Below are positions 51,518-60,269 of a DNA stretch of 64,000 nucleotides, piece by piece. The notes under the pieces were generated by a model, which was given only the letters and a program-made list of their open reading frames with translations, made no database searches and had not been told where the DNA came from. The first letter of the stretch is position 1; the number at the start of each line of letters is the position of its first letter. The DNA is taken from the NCBI GenBank assembly GCA_965216335.1, contig OZ244154.1:1984001-2048000 (forward strand). The letters run 5' to 3'. Source of the stretch: JAHEJE01 sp965216335 (GTDB lineage: Bacteria; Pseudomonadota; Alphaproteobacteria; Rhizobiales; Aestuariivirgaceae). The translations under genes and the position numbers were made by a program.

Positions 51518-52396
51518 CTATTTGACGGCGCCGGACTTCAGAAGCTTCGGCAGCATCACCAGCGCCGCCAGGATCGGGTGGCGGCGGTGCCAGTCCCTGA
51601 CCTCGACCGGTTGGCCGGAGTGGCGGGTGATCTTCCAGGCGATATAGTCTGCACCACCCTGAAACGTGAACGCCGCCTTGACGAGCCGCAGCACCGACAG
51701 CAGCTTGCCGGTGCGCTGCACGCTGCGCCAGTCGAGCGGATTGGCGGTCACTTCGCCGGCCGCCTCGCTCACCGCCTCGTAGTAGGCCGCATCCGCTGAA
51801 ACGATCTGCTGCGCCCGGTCGATAGCCTCGGAACGCAGTTCGCTGGCATAGGTGTGCTCCAGCCCGCGCTGCCAGATGTTCGCCGCAGCATCGCCGGGCG
51901 CAGACAGAGGCCGGAAGGCGGCAAGGGCGGTGCGGCAGGCCGTGGCCAGCGTGCCGAGCACCCGGACGCGGGCCTGTTCATCATGGACAAACACGATGGC
52001 GGACGGTTGGGCAAAGCGGGCCCAGAAGTATGGATTGCTAGTGCCGGTGCCGACCTTCTTCTGAAACAGGCCAAGCGGCAGAACAGCATACTTGGCACGG
52101 TACACCGTGCCGCCGATCTTCGCTTCGGCATAGTAGACATTCGGCGGCACCAGCCGGCAGGCGTGGCGCGACAGAGCGCTGCCGCTGACGCCATCAAGGT
52201 TGTCTGTCAGCACATAGTAGTCGATCAGGCCATCCTCGGGCGCCTTGTTGCGCAGGCACGAGCCATAGGCCAGTACGGCAACGACACCGGCATGGCGGGC
52301 GGCAATCTGCCCGGCAAGTCCGGTCACAGGCCCCGGCAGGTTGTCCGGCATATGTGCCGCGATCAGGCTGGCCAGTGGATCGTCAGTCGTCATCAT
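51518..52396 (-). CDS. Tam41-like nucleotidyltransferase (candidate CDP-diacylglycerol synthase)
   Basis: A 292-residue protein without membrane segments. The N-terminal half has a nucleotidyltransferase loop YGSCLRNKAPEDGLIDYYVLTD with G45, S46 and D59, followed by NVYYAEAKI...VYRAKYAVLPL, FQKKVGTGTSNPYFWARFAQPSAIVFV. This order resembles mitochondrial Tam41, which makes CDP-diacylglycerol from phosphatidate and CTP. Context supports this: next to it are a DAG-kinase-like and a CDP-alcohol phosphatidyltransferase gene. Without a database search this is moderate confidence. Confidence 0.6.
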   Translation of the reverse strand: MMTTDDPLASLIAAHMPDNLPGPVTGLAGQIAARHAGVVAVLAYGSCLRNKAPEDGLIDYYVLTDNLDGVSGSALSRHACRLVPPNVYYAEAKIGGTVYRAKYAVLPLGLFQKKVGTGTSNPYFWARFAQPSAIVFVHDEQARVRVLGTLATACRTALAAFRPLSAPGDAAANIWQRGLEHTYASELRSEAIDRAQQIVSADAAYYEAVSEAAGEVTANPLDWRSVQRTGKLLSVLRLVKAAFTFQGGADYIAWKITRHSGQPVEVRDWHRRHPILAALVMLPKLLKSGAVK

Positions 52397-52429
52397 GCCA
52401 AAACCCCGAGGCCTGAACCGTTCGCGCGT

Positions 52430-52495
52430 GAAAAACCGTTGTCACAACGACGTGGCACACAAGTCAGAAAATCCGACGCATATACCGCAGGTATC
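52430..52495 (+). repeat. Dispersed 66-nt repeat, copy 3
   Basis: It aligns without gaps to 43306-43371 at about 47 of 66 positions. The end forms a palindrome ATACC-GCA-GGTAT (52482-52494). It sits directly after the stop of the DAG-kinase-like gene (minus strand, 52497), just as copy 2 sits after a minus-strand stop. Confidence 0.65.
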
Positions 52496-52496
52496 G

Positions 52497-53462
52497 TCAG
52501 CGGCAAACATAGGTCAATTCGGGGCCGGATTCGATACGCAGCGGCACACCGGCGGGCGGGTCGAAGAACTCACCGTCCAGCACGAACGGACAGTCGGTGG
52601 CAATCTCGATCCAGTCGGCGGAAAAGCTATGGCATCCATCGGGCATCCGCCGGTCCTCGCGGCCGTAAAGCGTGGGGTAAACCCAGCGCACCAGGTTGGG
52701 CGGCGGATAGGGAAAGATACTGGCCCGGACCGGTGCCGACTTGCCGCCCCAGAACGGCCGCGCACCGAGGATCAGCTTGTCGAGCGTCGTCGCCAGCAGC
52801 ATCAGTTCGCCGCCCGACGCGATCTCGCCATCTGCGGTGGTGACGGTCATCGGGTAAGGCCGGTCGATACGCTCGCGATCCTGCGGATTGCCCGGTGTCA
52901 GCAGCGCCCGGCCAAGCGACAGGGCAAGGGTCGCAAATGTCGCAAAATCGCCCTTGAGCCCGGTGCGGTGCACGGCCTGCTGGCAGAACTCGGTTGCCCG
53001 CCACACAGCACCCGTGCCGGTGAACATGCCATGGCGCGGCTTGCCGCCGGCCGGGTTCGCGATCCGCAGCGTATGGCGGCGGCGCAGTTCACTTGCCACG
53101 CCGGTGCCGGCATGAGCGGCGATGAAGCCAGCCTGCCGCTCGACAGACTTGTCCCGGAATCCCAAATCCGCGGCGGTCATGTTGGTGGTGCCATGCGGCA
53201 GCAGGCATAGTTTCGGCAGGGTCTCGAACGGTCCGCCCTCGGCCAGCCGGGTCTGGATTTCCTGGATCGTGCCGTCGCCGGAACTGATGAAGATCGTTTC
53301 CGCGTTCATGCCCGCCAGGCGCTGCAGAAAGCCGTCGAGCTTGCCGAAGTCGTCGAGCAGGCAAATCTCGACGTCCGCGGTGTCTGCCAACATGCCGGCC
53401 AGCCGGCGGCCGCGCACATTGCCCTTGGCCGACAGGGGGTTGACGATCAGCCCGGCGCTCAT
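52497..53462 (-). CDS. Diacylglycerol kinase (DagK/YegS) catalytic-domain protein
   Basis: A 321-residue DAGK-cat protein with IVNPLSAKG near residue 6, the nucleotide loop FISSGDGTIQEI and LLPHGTTNMTAADLG. Members phosphorylate diacylglycerol, sphingoid bases or related lipids. The start ATG 53462 overlaps the upstream stop (ATGA). Neighbours suggest a phosphatidate-supplying or lipid-precursor role. Confidence 0.85.
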   Translation of the reverse strand: MSAGLIVNPLSAKGNVRGRRLAGMLADTADVEICLLDDFGKLDGFLQRLAGMNAETIFISSGDGTIQEIQTRLAEGGPFETLPKLCLLPHGTTNMTAADLGFRDKSVERQAGFIAAHAGTGVASELRRRHTLRIANPAGGKPRHGMFTGTGAVWRATEFCQQAVHRTGLKGDFATFATLALSLGRALLTPGNPQDRERIDRPYPMTVTTADGEIASGGELMLLATTLDKLILGARPFWGGKSAPVRASIFPYPPPNLVRWVYPTLYGREDRRMPDGCHSFSADWIEIATDCPFVLDGEFFDPPAGVPLRIESGPELTYVCR

Positions 53463-54721
53463 TCCGGCCTGACCGGCTGGCTCATCCACGACGTCAGGCC
53501 GTCCGCACCCTTCTTTGCGGCAAAGCCCTGCAGCAGCTGGAGGCCGTGCAGCGCCAGGCACGCGACTGTCCAAATGGCAACGGCGATCAGCCCGATATCG
53601 GGCCGGCCTGCGACAGTGGCCAGGCTGAGCAGCACCAGGTTGGGATTGCGCCGGGCGGTGATCAGCCGGAACCACGTGTCGATCGGCCGCCAGATGTGGA
53701 TTTCCAGTCCCAGCCATTTGATCGCAGCGCCCTCCATCAGCCGCTGCACCACATAGCCGGCAAGGATCGCCCCGAGCACCAGCCACAGGAACGATCCGCT
53801 CCAGGCATGGCCCGACGCCGCCAGGCCATAGCCCCAGGCGATGTACCAGAACGGCGGATGGATCAGATCGATGCCGTGATCGAAGATGTCGCCCCACTTG
53901 CTCGAGGTCAGGGTGGTGCGGGCCAGTTTGCCGTCCACGGTGTCGAGGAAAGTCATCATCCAGGCTGCCAGGAGGCCGGTCAGGAAATGGCCTTCGAGAA
54001 ACAGCCAGAAGGCCAGCGCCACGCACAGCGCGCTGAGCGTGGTCACCATGTTCGGCGTGATGGATGTCGGCGCAAGCCGCCGGGTGACGTGAAACGCCGG
54101 CCGCGGCCAGACATATTTGGTCACTAGGTCGGTTGCGCCCTTGTAGGTGCCCATGAACATCCGCCACTCGACGTCAGCCTTGTTGTCCGGCAAAACGATA
54201 CGGGCATAGGGCACCTCGCGCTTGCGCAACCCCTTCCAGAACGAAGTCTCAAGATCGTCCGGCGCGCGCACCAGCAGTTTCAGTTCGTCGCCCGGCAGGC
54301 CGCCTTTGCGCATCACCCCGGCGGCTGCGGCAGCGTTGTCCGAGCCGATGGTGATAGCGACGACCTGCACGGTCTCGCCGGACGGATCGGTCAGGGCCAG
54401 GTTGGGCCGCCTGATCAGCACGGGCACCAGCGGCGGATCGATCACCGCATCGGCGCGCAGCAAGATCAGCGGTCCGTTGCGCCTGGCTGCCTGATCGAGC
54501 GCAACGACATCGCCGATGCCTTCGCGGGCAAACTGCCGGATCAGCCGGTCACGCGTCGTCATGCCCCAGATGCCGGGCTGGGCCTCGCCGACAAAGCACA
54601 GTGCCGGCTCGAACACCCGTTCGGGCAGGTCCGGGCGCACGTCTGCGGCCGACGCAGCAGAGCCCGCCTTGTCCGCCGTGTCAGGCCGCTTGCGCGTGGG
54701 TTTCTTTGCCGCCTTGGTCAC
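53459..54721 (-). CDS. CDP-alcohol phosphatidyltransferase with N-terminal degenerate nucleotidyltransferase domain
   Basis: A 420-residue two-domain protein. Residues about 35-195 resemble a GT-A-type nucleotidyltransferase (LCFVGEAQPGIWGMTTRDRLIRQF, GPLILLRADAVIDPPLV) without the usual G-x-G-x-R nucleotide signature. Residues about 200-410 are a multi-pass CDP-alcohol phosphatidyltransferase with a perfect catalytic motif D260-x2-D263-G-x2-A-R268-x8-G277-x3-D281-x3-D285. This layout resembles the bifunctional IPCT/DIPPS enzymes of inositol-lipid and compatible-solute synthesis, but the first domain may be inactive. It is overlapped by the DAGK-like gene. Confidence 0.85.
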   Translation of the reverse strand: MTKAAKKPTRKRPDTADKAGSAASAADVRPDLPERVFEPALCFVGEAQPGIWGMTTRDRLIRQFAREGIGDVVALDQAARRNGPLILLRADAVIDPPLVPVLIRRPNLALTDPSGETVQVVAITIGSDNAAAAAGVMRKGGLPGDELKLLVRAPDDLETSFWKGLRKREVPYARIVLPDNKADVEWRMFMGTYKGATDLVTKYVWPRPAFHVTRRLAPTSITPNMVTTLSALCVALAFWLFLEGHFLTGLLAAWMMTFLDTVDGKLARTTLTSSKWGDIFDHGIDLIHPPFWYIAWGYGLAASGHAWSGSFLWLVLGAILAGYVVQRLMEGAAIKWLGLEIHIWRPIDTWFRLITARRNPNLVLLSLATVAGRPDIGLIAVAIWTVACLALHGLQLLQGFAAKKGADGLTSWMSQPVRPE

Positions 54722-54811
54722 GTCGTCTTACCGTTGTTGTTTGCCAGTCGGGACATTGCCGGTTTGTTTTGGAGCCATTCTCAGGATGCGTCAACGGTGA
54801 CGCGAGCAAGC

Positions 54812-55885
54812 TCAGGAAACGGTTTCGGCCCGCAGGGTCAATGCCGCCGCCAGGCCGGCGAACACCAGAACCGGCGACCAGGCCGCCATCCAGGCCGGCA
54901 CGATGCCCAACTCGCCCACCGTCAGCGAGATGCCGTCGAAGATGAAGTAGGCAAAGCCCAGCGCCACGCCGATACCGAACAGCATGCCTATACCGCCACC
55001 GCGCCTGAACCGCACCGCAAGCGGTACGCACAGGGCGATCATCAGAAACGCCGATGCCAGCAGCGAAACGCGTTTGTGCCACCAGGTCTGATAGACATGG
55101 GCCGGCCGGATGCCGAAACCGGAATTGACGATGAAGTACTCCAGGTCGCTCAACGACATCTCTTCCGGGTCGCCCGAACGCGCCCCGGCCGCCGCCGGCC
55201 GCATGGCGCCGGAATAGATCAGCTTGTTGAGGCGGTTCGGCAGCAGGTTCTGACGATAATAGACGACGGCGTCGAACAACTCCCAGCGATCGTTCTTCAG
55301 CTCGGCCCGCCGGGCGGTGATCTGCTCGACCAGCAGGCCAGCGGCGTCACGCCGGAAGATGATGACGTCCTTGAGCCGGGTCGCCTTGGCATTGGCTTCT
55401 CTGGCCCGTAGGATATCGTTGCCGGCACGCATCCAGATCGGGTCCTTTTCACCGATCTTGAGCTGTTTGGAGCCGTAATCGCCGATGCCCCAGGCATGCA
55501 GCGTCGGCGCCGCACGCGGCACCGCCTGGTCATTGATCAGGAAGTTGACGCCGCCCAGCAGGATGCCCAAAGGCAAAAGCATGACCATGACCCGCAGCGG
55601 CGATGTTCCCGTCGCCCACAGTGCGGTGACCTCGCTGCGGTAACTCAGCTCGACCAGGGTCAACAGCAGGGCCAGCAGGATGCTGATCGGCAAGAAGGTC
55701 GCCAGCACAGCTGGCAGCCGCAGCACGGCGTACTCACCGAGGGCCGACAGCTGCTGGTTGTGCAGGTTGAGGATCTCGTCGGCGTAGGTAAAGACATCCA
55801 GCGTTATGATGAAGATTGAGATGCCGAGCAGGATCGCCAGGAAGCGGATCGTGACCATGCGGGTGAGCAGCCATAGAAACGTCAT
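54812..55885 (-). CDS. lptG: LPS export system permease LptG
   Basis: A 357-residue YjgP/YjgQ permease with three N-terminal and three C-terminal membrane segments around a beta-jellyroll periplasmic domain (ITARRAELKNDRWELFDAVVYYR). It works with LptF and LptB to extract LPS from the inner membrane. ATG 55885 overlaps the lptF stop by 4 nt. Confidence 0.93.
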   Translation of the reverse strand: MTFLWLLTRMVTIRFLAILLGISIFIITLDVFTYADEILNLHNQQLSALGEYAVLRLPAVLATFLPISILLALLLTLVELSYRSEVTALWATGTSPLRVMVMLLPLGILLGGVNFLINDQAVPRAAPTLHAWGIGDYGSKQLKIGEKDPIWMRAGNDILRAREANAKATRLKDVIIFRRDAAGLLVEQITARRAELKNDRWELFDAVVYYRQNLLPNRLNKLIYSGAMRPAAAGARSGDPEEMSLSDLEYFIVNSGFGIRPAHVYQTWWHKRVSLLASAFLMIALCVPLAVRFRRGGGIGMLFGIGVALGFAYFIFDGISLTVGELGIVPAWMAAWSPVLVFAGLAAALTLRAETVS

Positions 55886-57114
55886 CGCGGGCTGACCCCC
55901 ATACGCCGGAACACGGCCGTGCGCAGCCGGTCGGCCCACTCCGACATGCGGTCATAGACCGGTTGCAATCGGTCCTTGCGCAGCCAGAAGCTGACATTCG
56001 CAAAGCGCCACAGGGCGAAGGCCGCCAGGCAGGCAAAGGGCAGCCAGATCGTCAGGTATGGCGATGTGCCGGTGACCTTGGTGATCACAGTCCCCTGTTC
56101 GATGATCTCGTGAAAGGCAACCAGGATAACCAGCGCCACCGCAAACCGGTAAGCACGCTGGCCGCGCCGGGTGCCGAGTGCGAACGGCAGGGCCAGGAAC
56201 GGCAGGATCAGGATTGTCGCCACCGACACCAGGCGCTTGTGGAATTCACCGCGCATTTCATCGGTCGTAGCCTCTTTGCGCGGTGTAGCCGCATTGCTCC
56301 ACAGTTCGGTCAGTGTCATCTCGCGTTCATCGATGCCGCGCGCCCGGAACACGGTGCCGGAAATCTTGCCGAGCGGAGTATCGACGCGCTGGAAGGTGCC
56401 GGAGGTCGACACCGGCAGGCGGGCCTTGTCATCGCCGCCCGGCCGCCCGTCGAGTTTGAGCCGATGGCCGTTCTCCAGCCGCAGCACCGGGCGCGGATCA
56501 TCCGGCAGCTCGATCAGCGACCCGTTCTTGGAGGTCACCGTTTCCATGCCGGCGGCACCTCGGTCGTCAAACAGAAAGATGCGTTCAAACGCGTTGCTGC
56601 CGCGCTCCAGCTTGTCGAGAATGAAGGTGCGCGACCCGGCCTGCATGAACACGCCTTCCTCGGCAAGGTAGAACACCTCGACGTTCTTCACCGAATACAG
56701 CACCGCGCGGTAGGCATAACGTGTGTGCGGCTGCAGCCAGCCGAAGATCGCCAGCGACAAGACGCTCAGCACGATCGACAGGCCGATCAGCGGCCGCGCC
56801 AGCCGGTGCAGCCCGGCACCGCCGGCCAGAAAGGCATCGATCTCGGAATCCTTCGACATCTTGTTGAAGCCGAACAGCAGCCCGAGAAACAGCGCTGCCG
56901 GCAGTGCCAGACCGAGGTAGTGCGGCACCAGGTAGCCGAGCAGCTCGAAGATCACCGCAAACGAGTTCTTCTTGCCGAGCGTAACATCGAGCAGCCGAAC
57001 CAGCCGCTCCGACAGCAGCACCAGCAGGCCGATGGACATCGCCACGGCCAGCGGCGTGATGACCTGGCGGACCACATAGCGGTCGGCGACGGGAATGCCG
57101 AAGCCGCCGCTCAC
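55882..57114 (-). CDS. lptF: LPS export system permease LptF
   Basis: A 410-residue YjgP-type permease: DRYVVRQVITPLAVAMSIGLLVLLSERLVRLLD at the N terminus, DSEIDAFLAGGAGLHRL coupling helix, jellyroll domain with FYLAEEGVFMQAGSRTFILDKLE, and three C-terminal segments. It starts with GTG 57114 overlapping the HIT stop (GTGA). The coupled LptFG pair is the only LPS-export piece here. Confidence 0.92.
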   Translation of the reverse strand: MSGGFGIPVADRYVVRQVITPLAVAMSIGLLVLLSERLVRLLDVTLGKKNSFAVIFELLGYLVPHYLGLALPAALFLGLLFGFNKMSKDSEIDAFLAGGAGLHRLARPLIGLSIVLSVLSLAIFGWLQPHTRYAYRAVLYSVKNVEVFYLAEEGVFMQAGSRTFILDKLERGSNAFERIFLFDDRGAAGMETVTSKNGSLIELPDDPRPVLRLENGHRLKLDGRPGGDDKARLPVSTSGTFQRVDTPLGKISGTVFRARGIDEREMTLTELWSNAATPRKEATTDEMRGEFHKRLVSVATILILPFLALPFALGTRRGQRAYRFAVALVILVAFHEIIEQGTVITKVTGTSPYLTIWLPFACLAAFALWRFANVSFWLRKDRLQPVYDRMSEWADRLRTAVFRRMGVSPR

Positions 57115-57566
57115 GCAGCCGCGCCCGGCGTTGTTTCCGGCCAGTGATTGCGCATCGTGTCGGCCAGCCGGGCGAAATCGTCCGGCGGCAGGCTGACCGC
57201 TTCGCCGAGCTCCGGCGGCCCCGGCCAGCCGGGATCCGGGAAGGCGTTGCCGCCATGCTCCTGGGTTTCGGCGTAGCGCGGCAGGACGTGGAAATGCACG
57301 TCCGGATCGACCATCATCAGCATCAGGTAGTTGATCTTGTCATAGGGCCGGAATGCCTTGAGGGCCTGTTCGGCATCGCCGACCACCTGGCCGAGTTCGC
57401 TGAACGCCTCGGTCGAAAGTTCGCTGAAGGCCTGGGCCTTTTCGGTGCACACCAGAACCAGCGCCCCGAGCGTCGCCTGGGCCGGGCGCAGCAGCACGCA
57501 CCAGCGCCCGTATTCGGCAATCACGCTGCCCGGATAACCGAACTTCAATTGTGTTTCGTTTGCCAT
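57111..57566 (-). CDS. HIT-family nucleotide hydrolase
   Basis: A 151-residue HIT-like protein with DPDVHFHVLPRYAETQEHGG: a H-x-H-x3-R form of the HIT triad, as in AP4A phosphorylase-type relatives. It may hydrolyse dinucleoside or adenylylated compounds. ATG 57566 is preferred over a GTG 7 codons earlier because AGGA lies upstream. It is translationally coupled with lptF. Confidence 0.85.
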   Translation of the reverse strand: MANETQLKFGYPGSVIAEYGRWCVLLRPAQATLGALVLVCTEKAQAFSELSTEAFSELGQVVGDAEQALKAFRPYDKINYLMLMMVDPDVHFHVLPRYAETQEHGGNAFPDPGWPGPPELGEAVSLPPDDFARLADTMRNHWPETTPGAAA

Positions 57567-57609
57567 ATCGCTGATCCTGAAATTCACCGTCCGATTTGGG
57601 CCAGCATAC

Positions 57610-58530
57610 TCAACCGGTCGTCAAAGTGAATGTTCTTTCCGGCACAAATTTGTCGCCTGCTGCCTCGAAACCGCGCACCTGAACCTCAGCCTGCCAGACA
57701 CCGGACGTCCGCTTGATGCTGTAACGGTACCAGGCCGCAGCCGGTTTGTGTCCGCCCGGTGCCGCGGAGGCTGAAGGAACCCCTAGCACATGTGCGGTTC
57801 CGGTGCGGGTTGCAAACGCTTCATGCATGTGGGTGTGATTGTGGCCGTGCAGCACGAACTCGGCGCCGTGCCGGTGCAGTACCTCGGCCAGCGCTCCGGC
57901 GTCGTCCAGCCCGCGCCGCGGCACGCACTGGCCCGGCAAGGCAGGGTGATGGATCAGCACGACGCGGCAGTACCCGCGCTCGCGCAACACCGGCAGAATG
58001 TGTGCCAGGGCCTTGATCTGGCCTGCTCCCACCGTTCCGCTGGCCCGGTGCAGGGCCGCCGGCACGCCGCTCGACACACCGATCAGCGCAATGTTGCGGC
58101 GCTGGCGCACGAACGGAAAGCCGGGCCGGTCGGCGGGCCGCAGTTCGGCCGGCAGCAGGTTCATGTCGGATGTCATGTAGTCGGCCCAGCGCCCGATACC
58201 CTGCTCGTAGGCGACATGCACATAGGCATCGTGATTGCCCGGCACAAAGCTGATCTGCGCACCGCTGCCGAAATCCTGCATCCATGTCGTGCCGATCTCG
58301 AACTCGCGCGCCAGGGCGATATTGACGAGGTCGCCGGTCAGCGCAACATGATCCGGCTTTGCCGCCACGATGTCGGCGGCGATGCGGTCGGCGATGTGCC
58401 GCTGGTGTATCTTCTTGCGCCGCAAATGCCAGGAGGCAAAGCCGATGGCCCGTTTCGACAACAGCTCGCCCGCCCCCGGCCGGGGCAATGGTGCCAGGTG
58501 GACGTCCGACAGGTGGGCGAGCGTGAACAT
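57610..58530 (-). CDS. Calcineurin-like metallophosphoesterase
   Basis: A 306-residue phosphoesterase with all blocks: LSDVHLAPL, LTGDLVNIAL, PGNHDAYVHV, LIHHPALPG and LHGHNHTHMHE. There is no signal peptide or membrane segment. In this neighbourhood a phospholipid- or nucleotide-related substrate would fit, but that is speculative. Confidence 0.93.
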   Translation of the reverse strand: MFTLAHLSDVHLAPLPRPGAGELLSKRAIGFASWHLRRKKIHQRHIADRIAADIVAAKPDHVALTGDLVNIALAREFEIGTTWMQDFGSGAQISFVPGNHDAYVHVAYEQGIGRWADYMTSDMNLLPAELRPADRPGFPFVRQRRNIALIGVSSGVPAALHRASGTVGAGQIKALAHILPVLRERGYCRVVLIHHPALPGQCVPRRGLDDAGALAEVLHRHGAEFVLHGHNHTHMHEAFATRTGTAHVLGVPSASAAPGGHKPAAAWYRYSIKRTSGVWQAEVQVRGFEAAGDKFVPERTFTLTTG

Positions 58531-58634
58531 GGGCTGAGGCGTTGACTTCGCAGGTTACGGGTGCGATGGAAGCACCGGTCTGACGGGACCGGGGGGCAAT
58601 GCCCTGCGCTCCCTATACGCCCATAGCGATCCAG

Positions 58635-58676
58635 GGTTCAAGCATCGTGGTTCAAGCATCGTGGTTCAAGCATCGT
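58635..58676 (+). repeat. Three perfect 14-bp tandem repeats at a start codon
   Basis: The unit GGTTCAAGCATCGT occurs at 58635-58648, 58649-58662 and 58663-58676. The GTG start of the next gene uses the last two bases of the third unit. Unit length is not a multiple of three, and no Shine-Dalgarno sequence is seen. Confidence 0.97.
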
Positions 58677-59421
58677 GAAAGTTGTTATTCTCGGCGCCGG
58701 CCAGGGCAAGCGTCTGCTGCCGCTGACCGCTGACCTGCCCAAGGCCCTGCTCGACATCGGCGGACGCTCGCTCGTCGGCCGCCAGGTCGATGCCTTCGCC
58801 GATTGCGGCATCACCGAGTTCGTGGTGATTACCGGCTATGGCGCTGGCGACATGCAGGCCGAGCTCGACAGAATCGCCGCGGAACGCAAGCTGTCTATCC
58901 GCACGGTCTACAATCCGTTCTACGCCGTGTCCGACAATCTCGCCAGTTGCTGGATGGCGCGCCATGAAATGACCGGCGACTTCATCCAGGTCAACGGCGA
59001 CAACGTGTTCCAGGCCGGTCTGGTTGAAGCGCTGCTGGCCGATGCCGACCGCGAAATCACCGTGGCGATCAACTATAAGGATCGGTACGACGCCGATGAC
59101 ATGAAGGTGATGCTGGACGAGCAGCGCCTGACCGAGATCGGCAAGAAGCTGCCGGTCGAGGCGGTCGATGCCGAGGCCATCGGCTTCTATGTGTTCAAGG
59201 GCACTGGCGCGGCCCAGTACCGTGACGTTCTCGATCAGATGATGCGCCAGCCTTCCGGTCTCAACCAGTGGTTCCCGGCGGCCATCGGCCACCTCGCCCT
59301 GCACACCGATGTCGGCATCTGCGACCTCACCGGCCAGTCCTGGTGCGAGGTCGACTTCCCCGTCGACCTGCAGCACGCCCGCCACCTCGTCCACACCTGG
59401 GTGCCGGCGGCACCGGCGTGA
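58675..59421 (+). CDS. Nucleotidyltransferase, phosphocholine/sugar-phosphate type (LicC-like)
   Basis: A 248-residue nucleotidyltransferase with MKVVILGAGQGKRLLPLTADLPKALL (NTP-binding signature), GYGAGDMQAEL, DNVFQAG as the metal-binding Asp and VYNPFYAVSDNLASCWMA, a segment seen in LicC-type CTP:phosphocholine cytidylyltransferases. It may activate a small alcohol phosphate for a CDP-alcohol pathway. GTG 58675 is set by the first coding residues; it is the only plus-strand gene in this cluster. Confidence 0.85.
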   Translation: MKVVILGAGQGKRLLPLTADLPKALLDIGGRSLVGRQVDAFADCGITEFVVITGYGAGDMQAELDRIAAERKLSIRTVYNPFYAVSDNLASCWMARHEMTGDFIQVNGDNVFQAGLVEALLADADREITVAINYKDRYDADDMKVMLDEQRLTEIGKKLPVEAVDAEAIGFYVFKGTGAAQYRDVLDQMMRQPSGLNQWFPAAIGHLALHTDVGICDLTGQSWCEVDFPVDLQHARHLVHTWVPAAPA

Positions 59422-59480
59422 GCCTTGCTGACGGGTGATGCCGGGCGTGGGGACAACGGGTGTCCTGTTCGGCCCGCTGA

Positions 59481-60269
59481 TTATTTGGGTTGGCCACGCA
59501 GAATGCGCTCGACCAGTTCCTTGTCCTGCGGCTTGTCGACATCGATGGCGGCGTTGGCCTGCGGCATGAGGATGGGCGAGACAGTGGCGCCCAGGCGCTT
59601 TGAGGCATAGGCAAAGGCGCTGCCCAGCGTCAGCCGGCCGGTTGCATAGCGCACAAGGGCACCCGGCCCGAACGCCCTGACCAGCGACAGCGGGTTCTTC
59701 CGGTTGCGCTCCAGGCCCTGCCAAAACTCGATGACCTTGAGCGCCTCCGGCGTGTTCATGGCATACAGGTTGCAGCCCGACACCCGGTCCGGGCCGAGCT
59801 TGAGGAACGTGCGCTTGGCGTTCGGGTAGGCGGCCAGGATGGTCTCGGCCCGCGCCAGTCCGACGGCGAGGTCGCAGGACGCGGCATCGGCCCCGGCAAG
59901 AAAATGATCGAGCATGGCGTGATCGAGCAGCGCATGGTCGGCGGTGGTCAGCAGTACCGGAAACTCATCGCCCAGCCCGCGCACCGCCATGGCGGCAGAA
60001 TGGGCAGCACCCGGTCCGGTCGGCAGCAATTCCGCTGTCGCATCACGGCCAAGCGCGCGATGAGCCACATCGAAATCATCGATCGACACCAGAATGCGTT
60101 CGATGGCCGGGTGACTGGCAAGCACGTCGAACACCCGCTTGAGCATCGCCACGCCGCCGACCGGCAAGAGGCACTTGTGGCTGACCGAAAACGCCTTGGC
60201 CAGCGGGTCGTCCGGCCCGCGTCCGCCGGCCAGGATCACTGCGGTCCATTTCTGCCGGTCACAGGTCAC
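59481..60269 (-). CDS. NTP transferase (MobA-like) domain protein
   Basis: A 262-residue protein with WTAVILAGGRGPDDPLAKAF, HKCLLPVGGVAMLKRVFDVL and FPVLLTTADHALLDHAMLDHF, the glycine-rich and Asp metal segments of GT-A nucleotidyltransferases. The start is most likely GTG 60269, overlapping the upstream GNAT-like stop by 11 nt; no ATG fits before the glycine loop. The substrate is unknown. Confidence 0.82.
   Translation of the reverse strand: MTCDRQKWTAVILAGGRGPDDPLAKAFSVSHKCLLPVGGVAMLKRVFDVLASHPAIERILVSIDDFDVAHRALGRDATAELLPTGPGAAHSAAMAVRGLGDEFPVLLTTADHALLDHAMLDHFLAGADAASCDLAVGLARAETILAAYPNAKRTFLKLGPDRVSGCNLYAMNTPEALKVIEFWQGLERNRKNPLSLVRAFGPGALVRYATGRLTLGSAFAYASKRLGATVSPILMPQANAAIDVDKPQDKELVERILRGQPK

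Noticed and set aside
51518..52396. Aminoglycoside-type nucleotidyltransferase or toxin-antitoxin MNT interpretation
   Set aside because: The YGS loop alone would fit, but the downstream blocks and phospholipid neighbours fit a Tam41-like enzyme better. It was kept as moderate confidence.
58635..58676. Tandem repeat as CRISPR or attachment site
   Set aside because: Only three contiguous units without spacers, and no integrase or tRNA gene nearby.
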